Assembly (NCBI GenBank): GCA_902787185.1
Contig: CADAFP010000013.1
Location: forward strand, 1 to 51,950
Direction: 5' to 3'
Length of the DNA stretch: 51,950 bases
Source: an uncultured Bacteroidales bacterium
GTDB taxonomy: Bacteria > Bacteroidota > Bacteroidia > Bacteroidales > Muribaculaceae
Under the pieces are notes generated by a model, which had not been told where the DNA came from, did no database searches, and saw only the letters and a program-made list of their open reading frames with translations. The position numbers and the translations under genes were made by a program. Position 1 is the stretch's first letter. Each line of letters begins with the position of its first letter. Positions 33,016 through 42,549 of the stretch are shown one piece after another.

Positions 33016-33023
33016 TACATTTG
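33016..33023 (+). promoter_or_regulatory. -7 box TACATTTG of nagA
   Basis: Located 28 bases before ATG 33052. An in-frame ATG at 33025 lies upstream of the expected transcript start and so is unlikely to be used. Confidence 0.55.
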
Positions 33024-33051
33024 CATGATTGTAAGGATATCAAGACAGGCA

Positions 33052-34242
33052 ATGTTGACTCAAATCTATAATGGTCACGTGCTCACCCCCGAGGGGTGGA
33101 TCAATGGCGGTTCGGTCATCATCGAGGACTGCCGCATCAAGGAGGTGAGCAAGAGCAGCCGCAGGCTGGATGGCATGGATCGGGCGATTGACGCTCAAGC
33201 CATGCACGTCGTGCCGGGCGGCATCGACCTGCATTGCCACGGCGGTGGCGGCAGCGACTTCCAGGAATGCTCGCGCGAGGCCTTTGAGACGGTGGCCAGC
33301 ACCCACCTGCGCCACGGCACGACAGCCATCTTTGCCACCTTATCGTCATCGCCGCTCGACATGATGGAGCAGGCCTGCCAGACGTGTGACGAGCTGATGC
33401 GTGAAGGCAAAACCACCATCATGGGCATGCACATGGAAGGGCCCTACTTCAACCCGAGCAAGGCTGGAGCGCAGATGCCCGAGGTCATCCGCATCCCCGA
33501 TCCTGACGAATACCGACACATCGTTGAGGATTTTGACTGCCTGCGCCGCTGGGACACCGCCCCCGAACTTCCCGGCGCCATCGAGATGGGACAATACATC
33601 ACCGGCAAGGGCATCGTCGCCGCCATCGGGCACACCGCAGCCGAGTACCCCCACGTCAAGAGCGCATGGGACGCGGGCTACACCCTCGCCACCCACTTCT
33701 ATAACGGCATGCCGGGCTTCCACAACGTGCGCGAGTTCAAGCACGCCGGCACCGTCGAGAGCGTTTATCTGCTCGAGGACATGGCCGTCGAAGTCATCGC
33801 CGACGGCATCCACGTGCCCTCGACGCTGCTCAACCTGGTCTATCACATCAAGGGCGTGGAGCGCACCGCCCTGTGTACCGACGCCCTCGCCGTGACCGAC
33901 AGCGACAGCGAGCACGCCTTCGACCCGCGCGTCATCATCGAGGACGGCGTGTGCAAGCTCTCGGACCGCAGCGCGCTGGCAGGCAGCATCGCCACGATGG
34001 ACCGCCTCATCAAGACGATGACACGCGTGGTGAAAGTGCCCCTGCAGGACAGCATACGCATGGCGAGCGAGACACCCGCCCGCATCATGGGCATCTATGA
34101 CCGCAAGGGTTCCCTGCAGCGCGGCAAGGACGCCGACATTCTGCTGCTCGACAGCGACATCAACCTGCGCGGCGTCTTCTCGATGGGCGAGTTTGTCAAG
34201 GGCAGCGACCGCATTGCCCCCGCCGTCATCGTCGAGCAGTAA
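33052..34242 (+). CDS. nagA: N-acetylglucosamine-6-phosphate deacetylase
   Basis: A 396-residue amidohydrolase. Metal and active-site features: H61-x-H63 in DLHCHGGG, E129 in HMEGPYF, H194 in IGHTAAEY, H215 in THFYNGMPG, and the catalytic aspartate in CTDALAVTD. It removes acetate from GlcNAc-6-P to give GlcN-6-P for wall recycling or catabolism. I choose ATG 33052 instead of the in-frame ATG 33025, because the promoter box (33016-33023) leaves no room for the earlier start. No nagB or transporter gene is adjacent. The downstream gap contains a 9-bp palindromic repeat array. Confidence 0.94.
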   Translation: MLTQIYNGHVLTPEGWINGGSVIIEDCRIKEVSKSSRRLDGMDRAIDAQAMHVVPGGIDLHCHGGGGSDFQECSREAFETVASTHLRHGTTAIFATLSSSPLDMMEQACQTCDELMREGKTTIMGMHMEGPYFNPSKAGAQMPEVIRIPDPDEYRHIVEDFDCLRRWDTAPELPGAIEMGQYITGKGIVAAIGHTAAEYPHVKSAWDAGYTLATHFYNGMPGFHNVREFKHAGTVESVYLLEDMAVEVIADGIHVPSTLLNLVYHIKGVERTALCTDALAVTDSDSEHAFDPRVIIEDGVCKLSDRSALAGSIATMDRLIKTMTRVVKVPLQDSIRMASETPARIMGIYDRKGSLQRGKDADILLLDSDINLRGVFSMGEFVKGSDRIAPAVIVEQ

Positions 34243-34281
34243 CCCCCACCCCACGCTAAGGCGCTGAGATTTAAAAGAACT

Positions 34282-34374
34282 GAGATCTCGGAGTGCTCGG
34301 AGATCTCGGAGTGCTCGGAGTGCTCTGAGTGCTCGGAGTGCTCTGAGTGCTCTGAGTTCTCCGAGATCTCTGAG
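34282..34374. repeat. Ten 9-bp tandem palindromic units (GAGTGCTC / GAGATCTC)
   Basis: Ten consecutive 9-bp units alternate GAGTGCTC and GAGATCTC cores with one spacer base; the array ends in a partial unit. GAGATCTC is a perfect palindrome, GAGTGCTC nearly so. It lies between nagA and the tRNA-His promoter. Confidence 0.88.
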
Positions 34375-34435
34375 GGCATCTGCACGCTTTGGAGTGGGGA
34401 GTTAGTAAAAAAGAGTGAAATTTTTCGCGATATTC

Positions 34436-34466
34436 TTGCACAGAATCAAAATTGGTATTATCTTTG
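34436..34466 (+). promoter_or_regulatory. Promoter of tRNA-His
   Basis: TTG (34436-34438), 20 bp, TATCTTTG (34459-34466). Transcription would begin about 25 bases before the mature tRNA. Confidence 0.75.
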
Positions 34467-34497
34467 CACCCGCGTTTGAGAGAAAACGCGACAAATG

Positions 34498-34571
<74 letters not shown>

Positions 34572-34582
34572 CCATCAACAAG

Positions 34583-34614
34583 AAAACCCGTGTCATTCGA
34601 CGCGGGTTTTTCTG
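34583..34614 (+). terminator. Terminator of tRNA-His
   Basis: A 12-bp stem (34583-34594 with 34599-34610, one G-T pair), 4-nt loop, ending in tttttct. In the other direction it also faces the convergent lipoprotein gene. Confidence 0.85.
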
Positions 34615-34641
34615 TTACTGGGTAGTCCCTTGGAGATGCGG

Positions 34642-36978
34642 TCACCCTGCGGTGTTGGGACGTAGGGGAATGGGACTGTGGCTTGCAGTCAGGATGCTGC
34701 TCCAGGAGGATGTCGTGGGCTGTGTCCAGTTGCTTGTCCACCCGGCGGTGCTCCAGGGGGCGGTCACCGCTGCTGGGGATGTCGGAGCCCATGCCGTTTG
34801 GTTTGTTGAGGGTGGCAACGTGAAGAATGTGATGATGGAAGCGGCATAGAAATCCTTTCCCATAATCCTACTGTGCACCTCGGTAGTGTAGATTCTTCCA
34901 GGGCCACGATTTGCGTCGCCAGGGAAGTCCTCCACCTTGTCGTTAAACTCAAACGGTTCGATAAACTCATTGAAAGTGAACATCATCCCGTCAATAATCA
35001 GGAATCGGTCACATATTGTTCCATCAACAAATGGGTCATCAACGCGCAGTCCAGGAACATAGACCCCAGGGTCGTATCCATAACTTACAATATGATGACT
35101 ATATGTTGCAGTAACAGCATACCAACCGGATTCCAACTCAGACGGCATGCCTTGCCCGACCACGGTTACACCGGTTAAATCAAGATCAAGATTAGTATAT
35201 AATATATCTTGTTTATAAGCCTCCCAATTGCCGGGTACTGATGCGCCTGAGGTCCATCCATCTTCGACAGGACCAAAGTCTCTTACATGCTCCATATCAG
35301 GAACTGCGATTGACTCTGCCAAAATTTTAGTATAAGAATCTGAGGTTATGCCTTTATAAGGATAATAGATGACCTTTCCGCCATCCCAAGTCACCTCTAC
35401 AGTATCTTTTTGGGCATGTAATATTCCAGGAACCCAATGACAAGATCTCCCATAATCCCTAAACGTATCTGTGTAGGTCTTCCCGTCAGAGTAGGTGCGG
35501 TCGCGATAGACCATCGCATAACTGGCCAACGGCAGGTTGTCGTGGGCTTCAATCCACTCCCAATCTTTGCGGTAGGTGACCTTGACGAGTTTGGGTTCTT
35601 CTTTAACCGCGATGTAGCGGACGATGTACTCCATGGCTTCGGTGCGCGGCTCGGCGAGGTTCATCAGCTTGATGTCTTGGCGCAGGCGCACGGTCACCTC
35701 GGCCTTGCCATCGCTCTCGTTGACGGTGACCCTATGAACCGTGGGTTTCTCGAGCTGGAGCCACGGCATTGCCACGGTCTCGTCATTGACCTGCTGGTCG
35801 CCTAACGACTGGTAGTCCCAATCGGTGACGATGGCCTGTCCGCCGCCCAAGGTGATGATTTGCCGGCACGTGTGATTCACGGGGTCGGTGCCCGAGGTCT
35901 CGACATCCCAGTCCTCGACGCTGACGGCCTTGAGGGTTGCAGGGTCGTCGCTGTAGGTGACGGTGTCACGGCCCAGGGCGACGATGACATTGGCGGTCGT
36001 CTCGCGGGTGATGACGCGGCTCTCGAGAGCCTCCATCGAGAAGTAGGAACACTGGCTCGTCCCCAGCAGTTGCAGGTGCATGGTCTCGCCCGGCGTAACC
36101 TCAAAGGGCGATGCCTCGCTGTAGCTGCCTTGCTTCACCACCGTCTGGTAGGACAGGGTGGTGGTGGGGTCGGGCACCTGGGTGGTGGACTCGACCTCAG
36201 CAGCATAGGTTACCTCAAACGACAGGGTATGACTCTGCGGTTTCTTGGCATTGACGGTCTCAATATCCATGTTGAAAGACACAGTAACGTCATAGGCCTG
36301 TACCATAGTCACCGACTTGGCACGATGTGGGCCGGTCATCGGGCGCGGTGTGAGACGGATGCCGCGTACCGACATATTAGCCACTGCGGGCGCTGCAAAA
36401 TGCGGATCTGAGGCCTCAGTGGTCTGAGCCGCGCCATATTTCATGTCGTTGAGCTTAAAATAAGGCATTTCGATGGTCATTCCCAGCTTGTTGACATAGG
36501 TATAGACCTCGTGCATCATGTCGAAGGTGATGACCTGGCCGCCCACGTCAAAGGTCTGCACCGCACGATGCGCCACAGGGTTGTCGCCCGAGGTGGTGCG
36601 TTGAGCATCGGGCGAGGCGTTGACAGTGACCAGCGTCTGGAGATCCTTAACGTATAGCGTATCCTTACTTGCCTGGACCGTAATGCTGGCCTTGGGGTTG
36701 CAAGTGAACTTGCTGCCGTCAAGGTCGGCATAGGTGCTCGTCTGGCTGATAGTGAAGTGCAGCGGGTCGGTGCCGTGGCACACGGCGGGCGAAGACTGGC
36801 TGCCGATGCCGCTGCCGTCGTTGGAATAGGTGTAACTGATGTCACCAGTAGTTTCGGGCTGAGTTCCAGGCGGGTCGGGCACATTAGGCTCGTCGGTGCT
36901 GCACGATATAGCCACCAACAATGTCATGGCAGCGATTATCACGTGGTAGATTGAAAACTTATGGAACAGTACTTTCAT
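34642..36978 (-). CDS. Large surface lipoprotein of unknown family, probably frameshifted near its end
   Basis: A 778-codon frame with a lipoprotein signal (lipobox VAISC near residue 26) and a beta-rich extracellular region. That region contains related modules: FDVGGQVITFDMM..MPYFKLND and IITLGGGQAIVTDWD..MPWLQLEK, each followed by a VTVxFNMDIE/VTVRLRQDIK-type strand. I do not recognise a named family. The last 60 or so residues in this frame contain no Asp, Glu or Lys and four Trp, quite unlike the rest. The neighbouring frame from about 34845 down to 34650 has the GC-rich third positions and normal composition (SSGDRPLEHRRVDKQL). A one-base shift at about 34810-34850 would explain this. 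The true C-terminus is therefore uncertain. Confidence 0.68.
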   Translation of the reverse strand: MKVLFHKFSIYHVIIAAMTLLVAISCSTDEPNVPDPPGTQPETTGDISYTYSNDGSGIGSQSSPAVCHGTDPLHFTISQTSTYADLDGSKFTCNPKASITVQASKDTLYVKDLQTLVTVNASPDAQRTTSGDNPVAHRAVQTFDVGGQVITFDMMHEVYTYVNKLGMTIEMPYFKLNDMKYGAAQTTEASDPHFAAPAVANMSVRGIRLTPRPMTGPHRAKSVTMVQAYDVTVSFNMDIETVNAKKPQSHTLSFEVTYAAEVESTTQVPDPTTTLSYQTVVKQGSYSEASPFEVTPGETMHLQLLGTSQCSYFSMEALESRVITRETTANVIVALGRDTVTYSDDPATLKAVSVEDWDVETSGTDPVNHTCRQIITLGGGQAIVTDWDYQSLGDQQVNDETVAMPWLQLEKPTVHRVTVNESDGKAEVTVRLRQDIKLMNLAEPRTEAMEYIVRYIAVKEEPKLVKVTYRKDWEWIEAHDNLPLASYAMVYRDRTYSDGKTYTDTFRDYGRSCHWVPGILHAQKDTVEVTWDGGKVIYYPYKGITSDSYTKILAESIAVPDMEHVRDFGPVEDGWTSGASVPGNWEAYKQDILYTNLDLDLTGVTVVGQGMPSELESGWYAVTATYSHHIVSYGYDPGVYVPGLRVDDPFVDGTICDRFLIIDGMMFTFNEFIEPFEFNDKVEDFPGDANRGPGRIYTTEVHSRIMGKDFYAASIITFFTLPPSTNQTAWAPTSPAAVTAPWSTAGWTSNWTQPTTSSWSSILTASHSPIPLRPNTAG

Positions 36979-37024
36979 ATTCTATGTAGTTTTGATTTCA
37001 ATTTGCTCATCTAAGCACCTTAAA

Positions 37025-37066
37025 CCTAATGCCTAAAGCCTAAAACCTAATGCCTAAAACCTAAAG
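37025..37066. repeat. Heptamer array, six units of CCTAAAG/CCTAATG type
   Basis: Six exact 7-bp units that include the stop codon of the first Skp/OmpH gene (37061-37063). Read on the minus strand it is the same circular word as TTAGGCT at 7449. Confidence 0.85.
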
Positions 37067-37564
37067 CCCAAGAATGGCCTTGACGACGGGGGTGATATCG
37101 ACGGTGGCGGGGCCGGTGTAGGCGACCGGGGTGACGGCGGTGTCAAACACCACGTCCAGGGCGCCCTGCTCGCCAGCGGTGCGGATGGCGGCCTGGATGC
37201 GCTCGGTGATGGGACGGGTGAGAGCCTCGCGGCGCGCTGCGATGTCATCGGCGGCACGTTGCTCAAACTCGCGCATCTTCTTATCGTTTTCCTGCAGTTC
37301 GTGGACGCGGCGTTCACGTATGGCCTCAGGTACCGAGGGGTCGCTCGCAATCGCCTGGTAGTCGGCATACTTCTTGTCAAACTCCCCCTTCAACAGCTCA
37401 TACTCGGCATGATACCTGTCGCTGAAAGCCTTTAGCTGGGCCTCGGCGGCAGCTTTCTCAGGCATGAGGTCAAACAACTGCTGTGAGTTCACAATACCAA
37501 TCCTCGCCTGTGCAGCGAGCAAGAGCGGCATCAATGCCAATGCAATGATGAGAATGCGTTTCAT
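37061..37564 (-). CDS. Skp/OmpH family periplasmic chaperone (paralog 1)
   Basis: A 167-residue protein with a signal peptide (MKRILIIALALMPLLLAAQA), RIGIVNSQQLFDLMPE and a long charged coiled-coil (about 40-130) of the Skp fold, ending with a short strand region (DVVFDTAVTPVAYTG). Skp-type proteins bind unfolded outer-membrane proteins in the periplasm and pass them to BamA, encoded 2 kb upstream in the same block. It has its own promoter, so it can be expressed apart from the bamA operon. Confidence 0.88.
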   Translation of the reverse strand: MKRILIIALALMPLLLAAQARIGIVNSQQLFDLMPEKAAAEAQLKAFSDRYHAEYELLKGEFDKKYADYQAIASDPSVPEAIRERRVHELQENDKKMREFEQRAADDIAARREALTRPITERIQAAIRTAGEQGALDVVFDTAVTPVAYTGPATVDITPVVKAILGL

Positions 37565-37603
37565 TGTTCTATCGTGTTATTTTACATTATTATATTATAG
37601 GGG

Positions 37604-37633
37604 CAAAGATAGCATTATTTTTTGTAACAGCAA
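37604..37633 (-). promoter_or_regulatory. Promoter of Skp/OmpH paralog 1
   Basis: On the minus strand TTG (37633-37631), 19 bp, TATCTTTG (37611-37604). The leader is about 33 nt. Confidence 0.65.
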
Positions 37634-37731
37634 TTTTAATCGCCCTAACGGGCGAGAAATCAAAAAAAATCTTTAGAAATGAGCTATGCGCCTAATACTT
37701 GATAGCTGAGATGAGTATAAAACAGCAAGCC

Positions 37732-37755
37732 CCTGCCAGCATCACAGCTGGCGGG
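37732..37755 (-). terminator. Terminator after Skp/OmpH paralog 2
   Basis: CCTGCCAGC (37732-37740) pairs with GCTGGCGGG (37747-37755), 6-nt loop. On the minus strand it is followed by ggcttgctgttttat. Confidence 0.65.
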
Positions 37756-37804
37756 AGCCTGCATCTTATCAATTATCGTGAAATGTGTTGTCCTGCCTAA
37801 TTGA

Positions 37805-38317
37805 TTACTTGATACCCAATTTGGCCTTTACCTTGGAGCTGATGTCCTCGGCGTTGGTGCCGGTATAGAGGATAGCGCCGGCAGCCTGGTCAAAGATGAA
37901 GGTGAAACCGCCCTCGGCACCTACGGCCTGGATGGCGTTCTGGATCTTCTGGGTAATCGGGGCAAGCAGCGTTTCCTGCTGGCGCTGCAGATCCTGGGCA
38001 GCAGTCTGCTGGAAGTTCTGAATCTTCATGTAATCATCCTGCAGTTCTTGCTGGTGACGGTCCTTGATAGCTTGGGGCGTGGTGGCGTCCTTGTCGGCAG
38101 CCTCATAGTCGGCCATCTTCTTCTGGAAAGCGTCCTGCAAGTTCTTGAACTCGGTCTCATACTTGTCGCTTACCGACTTGAGGGTATTCTCGGCCGTAGC
38201 CTTGTCAGGCATAACGTTGAAAATCTCAGTGGTGTTGACGTAACCGAATTTTTGAGCCTGTGCGGCAAAGCACATCAGGGTAGCCGTAACGGCTAAGAGC
38301 ATAAATCTTTTAAACAT
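37805..38317 (-). CDS. Skp/OmpH family periplasmic chaperone (paralog 2)
   Basis: A 170-residue protein: signal peptide ending AQAQ, KFGYVNTTEIFNVMPDK, then a coiled-coil rich in Lys/Gln/Glu (about 45-130) and a C-terminal FTFIFDQAAGAILYTG strand segment. It shares organisation and the VN..F..MPxKA start with paralog 1, so the two look like a tandem duplication. It lies 187 bp after paralog 3 and is followed by a terminator. Confidence 0.9.
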   Translation of the reverse strand: MFKRFMLLAVTATLMCFAAQAQKFGYVNTTEIFNVMPDKATAENTLKSVSDKYETEFKNLQDAFQKKMADYEAADKDATTPQAIKDRHQQELQDDYMKIQNFQQTAAQDLQRQQETLLAPITQKIQNAIQAVGAEGGFTFIFDQAAGAILYTGTNAEDISSKVKAKLGIK

Positions 38318-38369
38318 GTCTAAAAAAATTTCAATTTCGTTATTATAATTCTTTTTCTTAATAATTCAG

Positions 38370-38432
38370 TTTTTAGTTTCTAGTCCTTAGTTTCTAGTCC
38401 TTAGTCCTTAGTCCCTAGTCCCTAGTTTCTAG
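38370..38432. repeat. Heptamer array, nine units of TCCTTAG/TTTCTAG type
   Basis: Nine exact 7-bp units in the gap between Skp/OmpH paralogs 2 and 3. Confidence 0.87.
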
Positions 38433-38453
38433 TTGGCATCCGCCTTCCTACAG

Positions 38454-38502
38454 CCTAAAGCCTAAAACCTAATGCCTAAGACCTAAAGCCTAATGCCTAA
38501 TG
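38454..38502. repeat. Heptamer array, seven units of CCTAAAG/CCTAATG type
   Basis: Seven exact 7-bp units ending just before the stop codon of Skp/OmpH paralog 3. It uses the same word as the arrays at 7449 and 37025. Confidence 0.87.
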
Positions 38503-38504
38503 CC

Positions 38505-39017
38505 TTATTTATAACCCATCTTCTCGAGTACCTCGTTGCTCACGTCGATGCGGGGCGAGGCAAAGATGATGCTCTGGCTGCTGGCGCGGTCAAAGATGAC
38601 CTGGAAGCCGCGATCCTCACACACCTTCTTGCAAGCGTTGTAGATATCGTCCTGGATGGGCTTGATGAGCGACTGGCGCTTCTTGAACAGCTCGCCCTGG
38701 GGGCCAAAGTACTTGTACTGCAGCTGCTGAGCCTCTTTCTCCTTCTCGGTGATCTCGGTCTCTTTCTTCTTCTTCTGATCATCGGTCAGGAAGACCATGT
38801 CGGCCTGATAGTTCTTATACATAGTGTCGGCCTCCTTCTTGAGCTCGTCCACCTCGCGCTGCCAGCGCTGCGAAATCTGGTTCAACTGCTCATTGGCCAT
38901 CTCGTAGGCGGGAATGTTCTTGAGCACATACTCCATATCCACGAGGGCAAACTTCTGCGCGTTGGCGGTCATGAAGCCAGCAACAAGCGCAACTGCGATT
39001 AAAACGAATTTCTTCAT
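38505..39017 (-). CDS. Skp/OmpH family periplasmic chaperone (paralog 3)
   Basis: A 170-residue protein: signal peptide (to about 20), KFALVDMEYVLKNIPAYE, a coiled-coil with many Lys/Glu/Gln, then FQVIFDRASSQSIIFASP and a last segment ending MGYK. This is the classic Bacteroidetes OmpH directly after bamA (82-bp gap). It differs clearly from paralogs 1 and 2 in the VDMEYVL motif. It would escort outer-membrane proteins to BamA. Confidence 0.92.
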   Translation of the reverse strand: MKKFVLIAVALVAGFMTANAQKFALVDMEYVLKNIPAYEMANEQLNQISQRWQREVDELKKEADTMYKNYQADMVFLTDDQKKKKETEITEKEKEAQQLQYKYFGPQGELFKKRQSLIKPIQDDIYNACKKVCEDRGFQVIFDRASSQSIIFASPRIDVSNEVLEKMGYK

Positions 39018-39098
39018 ATCTTTCTCTATTTTTACGTTAATTTTCGGTTCTTAGACTGCGACAAGCGTAATAAGTTTATTTGATTAAGTAAAATCAGA

Positions 39099-41780
39099 TT
39101 AAAATTCCTGTCCCAGCACGAAGTGGAAGTTGCTGCCGCCCTTCTCGCCGAAGACCTTGTCGAAGCCATAGCCCCAGTCGATACCCATCATACCGATCAT
39201 GGGCAGGAAGATGCGGGCACCCACGCCTGCCGAGCGCTTGATGTCGAAGGGGTTGAAGTCCTTGATATCGGTCCACGCGTTACCGGCCTCGAGGAAGACG
39301 AGCGGGTAGATGGTGGCGCTCTGTGACAGCATCAGCGGGAAGTGAAGCTCGACGACGAAGCGGTCGTAGGCATAACCGTCGCTGCGGGGAGTGAACGCAC
39401 CGTTCTCATAGCCGCGCAGGGCGATGGTCTCGGTAGCATAGGTGTAGGAACCCGACATACCGTCACCGCCGACGTAGAAGGTCTCGAACGGCGACTTCAG
39501 GTATTTGTTCCAGCTGCCCAGCAGACCGAAGTCGGCACGTGTCATCAGCACGAGGGTCCAGCGGCCCATCGGGTCGGTGAGCGGCGTGTAGGTGCGTGCC
39601 TGGAACTTGAGTTTCCAGTACTCAATCCATTTGTAGCGCTCCTTCTTGGCGGCATCGGTGTTGCTCTCGCTCAGCGCCTTCCAGTTCTTCTTGCCAAACA
39701 GGCTTGCGGGAGGCGTGGCGTTGAAGCTCAGGGTGAACACACTACCGCGGCGGGTATAGAGCGGGTTGTCGATACTGTTGCGCTGCAAGGTCAAGCCCAG
39801 CACAATCGAGTTAGACACACCATTCTGCATGTAATAGAGGTACTCCCACTTCTTGAGGCTGTACCACTGGTAGGACAGCGATGCGCTGAACTGGAAATAG
39901 TCATCAGGCCACTTCAGGCGCTTGCCGTAGCCCACGGTCACACCCAGCATCTGCAGGTACTTGTTGGGGTCGTAGGAGTTCTCGTAGTAGTTGTAGCCAC
40001 CACCGTAACCGCCATAGCCATATCCACCATAGCCACCATATCCGCCATAATAGCCAGGATAATAGTTATTGGCATACATGTAGGCGTAGTTCTGGGCCAT
40101 CTGCTGGTAGTAGGAGTTGTTGATACCCGTCTGGCGGCTGTAGTAGGCCGAGATGGACAAGGCGTTGGGGCGCTTGCCGCCGAACCAGGGATCCAGGAAC
40201 GAGATGCTGTAGGCCTGGTAGTACTTGGCATTGGTCTGGGCGCTGATCGACAGCGTCTGGCCCTCGCCCTGGGGAATGAGTCCCTTGAAGGACGACGGGT
40301 GCAGCATGTTCTGCAACGAGAAGTTGGTGAACTTGAGACCTGCCTTGAGGATGATACCCGCCTGTCCCCAACCGGCGCTGAGCTCAACCTGGTCGTTGGC
40401 CTTGCTCTCGAGATTGAGGATAATATCCACGGTACCGTTGTCGGGGTTGGGCTCGGGACGTACGTCCATCTTCTCGGGGTCGAAATGTCCCGTTTGGGAA
40501 ATCTCACGGACTGAACGGATGAGGTCCTCCTTGGAGAACAGGTCACCGGGGCGCACACGCAGCTCGCGTCGCACCACCTTCTCGTACAGGCGGTCGTTAC
40601 CGTTGATGACCACCTTGTTGATGCGGGCCTGCTTGCCCTCATACATGCGCATCTCCAAATCGATGCTGTCGCCCTCGATTCTCGTCTCGATGGGAACCAG
40701 GCGATAGAAGAGGTAACCGTTATTGAGATAGAGGTTGGACACGGCGTCATCGTCATCCTGGGTGCGCTTGGTCAGGAGTTTCTGGTTATAGACGTCACCC
40801 TTCTTGATACCCAAGATGTCGTCGAGGAAGACTGACGGATAGACGGTGTTTCCCACCCAAGTGATATCCGAGATATAGTAGCGCTTGCCCTCGTTGACGG
40901 TAAGGTAAACGTCAACACTCTTCTCGTCGTAGGGGACCACGCTGTCGCTCACGATGACGGCATCGCGGTAACCCTTCTCGTTATACTTGTCGATGATGAG
41001 CTGCTTGTCGGCCTCATAGTCCTCGCGGACAAACTTCTTCTGGGAGAAGATTTTCCACAGGCTCTTCTTCTCGTTGGTCTTCTTCATGGTGCGCTTGAGC
41101 TTGCTGTCGCTCAGAACCTCGTTGCCGTCGATGTAGATCTTGTGGACCTTGATCTTCTCGTGCTTATCAACGTTGATGTTGACGATGACCTCGTTCTGCT
41201 TGCTCAGGTCGGGCACCTGTACGACTTCGCACGTGGCCTGGCCGAAGCCCTTGCTGGCATAGTACTTCTCGACGATGACCTTGATGCGGTCGGCGATGTT
41301 GGGCGTCATCTGGCTACCGGGCTGGAAACTCAGCCGCTCGATGATGTCCTTCTTCTCACCGCTCTTCATGCCGTTGTAGTTGACCTGTGACACGCGGGGC
41401 TGCTGGCGCAGGTTGAACACCAGCCACGCCTGGTTGTCATAAATCTTCTCGACAAGGATCTGCACCTTGGAGAACAGGCCTTGCCTCCAGAAGCGCTTAG
41501 CGGCACTCTTGATGTCGTCACCGGGAATGTCAATCTGCTGACCTACCGCCAGCCCTGAATAACCGATGATCATATCCGGGTCATAGTTATCCACGCCCTC
41601 GACGCGGATGCCGGCAATCTCATACCTTGACGGAGTGCCGGTGAACACGACCTTGGGGTTATATATGGTATCATTGGCCATGCGCGTCTCCTGGGCATTG
41701 GCCTGCACGGTCACGGCAGACAACGCCACAAGGGCCAACAGCGCGCGCTTGATATTCTGCTTGATCGATTTACTCTTCAT
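39099..41780 (-). CDS. bamA: Outer-membrane protein assembly factor BamA
   Basis: An 893-residue Omp85 protein: signal peptide (to about 29), five POTRA-type domains (about 45-440, with repeats such as [21 protein letters not shown] and [17 protein letters not shown]), and a C-terminal 16-strand barrel ending FHFVLGQEF. It folds and inserts outer-membrane proteins. An unusual Gly/Tyr-rich stretch (about 40 residues, bases 39985-40080) lies between barrel strands. The start overlaps the end of uppS by 11 bp, indicating translational coupling, and skp-like genes follow. Confidence 0.97.
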   Translation of the reverse strand: MKSKSIKQNIKRALLALVALSAVTVQANAQETRMANDTIYNPKVVFTGTPSRYEIAGIRVEGVDNYDPDMIIGYSGLAVGQQIDIPGDDIKSAAKRFWRQGLFSKVQILVEKIYDNQAWLVFNLRQQPRVSQVNYNGMKSGEKKDIIERLSFQPGSQMTPNIADRIKVIVEKYYASKGFGQATCEVVQVPDLSKQNEVIVNINVDKHEKIKVHKIYIDGNEVLSDSKLKRTMKKTNEKKSLWKIFSQKKFVREDYEADKQLIIDKYNEKGYRDAVIVSDSVVPYDEKSVDVYLTVNEGKRYYISDITWVGNTVYPSVFLDDILGIKKGDVYNQKLLTKRTQDDDDAVSNLYLNNGYLFYRLVPIETRIEGDSIDLEMRMYEGKQARINKVVINGNDRLYEKVVRRELRVRPGDLFSKEDLIRSVREISQTGHFDPEKMDVRPEPNPDNGTVDIILNLESKANDQVELSAGWGQAGIILKAGLKFTNFSLQNMLHPSSFKGLIPQGEGQTLSISAQTNAKYYQAYSISFLDPWFGGKRPNALSISAYYSRQTGINNSYYQQMAQNYAYMYANNYYPGYYGGYGGYGGYGYGGYGGGYNYYENSYDPNKYLQMLGVTVGYGKRLKWPDDYFQFSASLSYQWYSLKKWEYLYYMQNGVSNSIVLGLTLQRNSIDNPLYTRRGSVFTLSFNATPPASLFGKKNWKALSESNTDAAKKERYKWIEYWKLKFQARTYTPLTDPMGRWTLVLMTRADFGLLGSWNKYLKSPFETFYVGGDGMSGSYTYATETIALRGYENGAFTPRSDGYAYDRFVVELHFPLMLSQSATIYPLVFLEAGNAWTDIKDFNPFDIKRSAGVGARIFLPMIGMMGIDWGYGFDKVFGEKGGSNFHFVLGQEF

Positions 41781-42549
41781 TATCGTTTTTTACCTGTTCG
41801 CTCGTTTTACCATAACGGCGCTCACGCGCTTGGAAGTCGGCTATCGCCTCCACAAAGTCTTCCTTGGTGAAATCGGGCCAATATTTTGAAGTGAAGTAAA
41901 GTTCGCTATAGGCTATCTGCCACAACAGATAGTTGCTCACCCTCAGGTCGCCCCCCGTGCGGATAAGCAGGTCGGGATCCGGCATGTCACGAGTGGCCAG
42001 ATGAGCCGACATCATGTCATCGTCGATGTCGTCGGGCGACAAGGTGCCGGCGGCAGCCTCACGCGCCATTTGACGGCACGCCTCCACGATTTCCCAGCGC
42101 GACGAGTAGCTCAACGCCAGGCACAGCACCAGTCCCGTGCAATGGCCGGTGTCATCCATGCACTTGCGCAGGCGGTTGGCGGCAAAGGCGGGCATGCGCT
42201 CCATGTTGCCGATGGTGGTCAGACGCACGTTGTTCTTGATCAGGTCGGGGGTCTGCTTCTCGATGCTCACCACAATCAGGTTCATCAAGGCATCCACCTC
42301 GTCCTGCGGACGGTTCCAGTTCTCGGTCGAGAAGGTGTACAACGTCAAGAACTTCACGCCCACCTCGCTGGCAATCTCGGTCACTTGACGCACCGTGGAC
42401 ACGCCGTTCTCGTGGCCGAAGCTGCGCTCCTGCCCGTGCTGTTTGGCCCAGCGGCCGTTGCCGTCCATGATGATGGCGACGTGACGCGGGATGCGCGTCG
42501 GGTCTAATTGCTGTATTTTATCGCTAAGGGATGACATAGTGATAATCAT
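41770..42549 (-). CDS. uppS: Isoprenyl (undecaprenyl) diphosphate synthase
   Basis: A 259-residue cis-prenyltransferase: [17 protein letters not shown] with the catalytic aspartate D29, FSTENWNRP, and the C-terminal [19 protein letters not shown] block. It makes the C55 lipid carrier for peptidoglycan and surface glycans, using precursors from the pathway that includes IspE. The start at 42549 overlaps the DUF6089 stop in an ATGA arrangement; ATG 42537 is a possible alternative. It precedes bamA with an 11-bp overlap, the conserved Bacteroidetes order. Confidence 0.95.
   Translation of the reverse strand: MIITMSSLSDKIQQLDPTRIPRHVAIIMDGNGRWAKQHGQERSFGHENGVSTVRQVTEIASEVGVKFLTLYTFSTENWNRPQDEVDALMNLIVVSIEKQTPDLIKNNVRLTTIGNMERMPAFAANRLRKCMDDTGHCTGLVLCLALSYSSRWEIVEACRQMAREAAAGTLSPDDIDDDMMSAHLATRDMPDPDLLIRTGGDLRVSNYLLWQIAYSELYFTSKYWPDFTKEDFVEAIADFQARERRYGKTSEQVKNDNEE

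Noticed and set aside
33025-33051. ATG 33025 as start of nagA
   Set aside because: It lies two bases after the -7 box, before the expected transcript start, and family homology begins at 33052.
34282-34374. CRISPR array
   Set aside because: Units are 9 bp with no spacers, and no cas gene is present. The 65-bp units at 14265 likewise have no unique spacers.
34095-34385. A 96-codon frame with Ser-Glu-His repeats
   Set aside because: It only translates the 9-bp array on the minus strand; no start signal, and it overlaps nagA.
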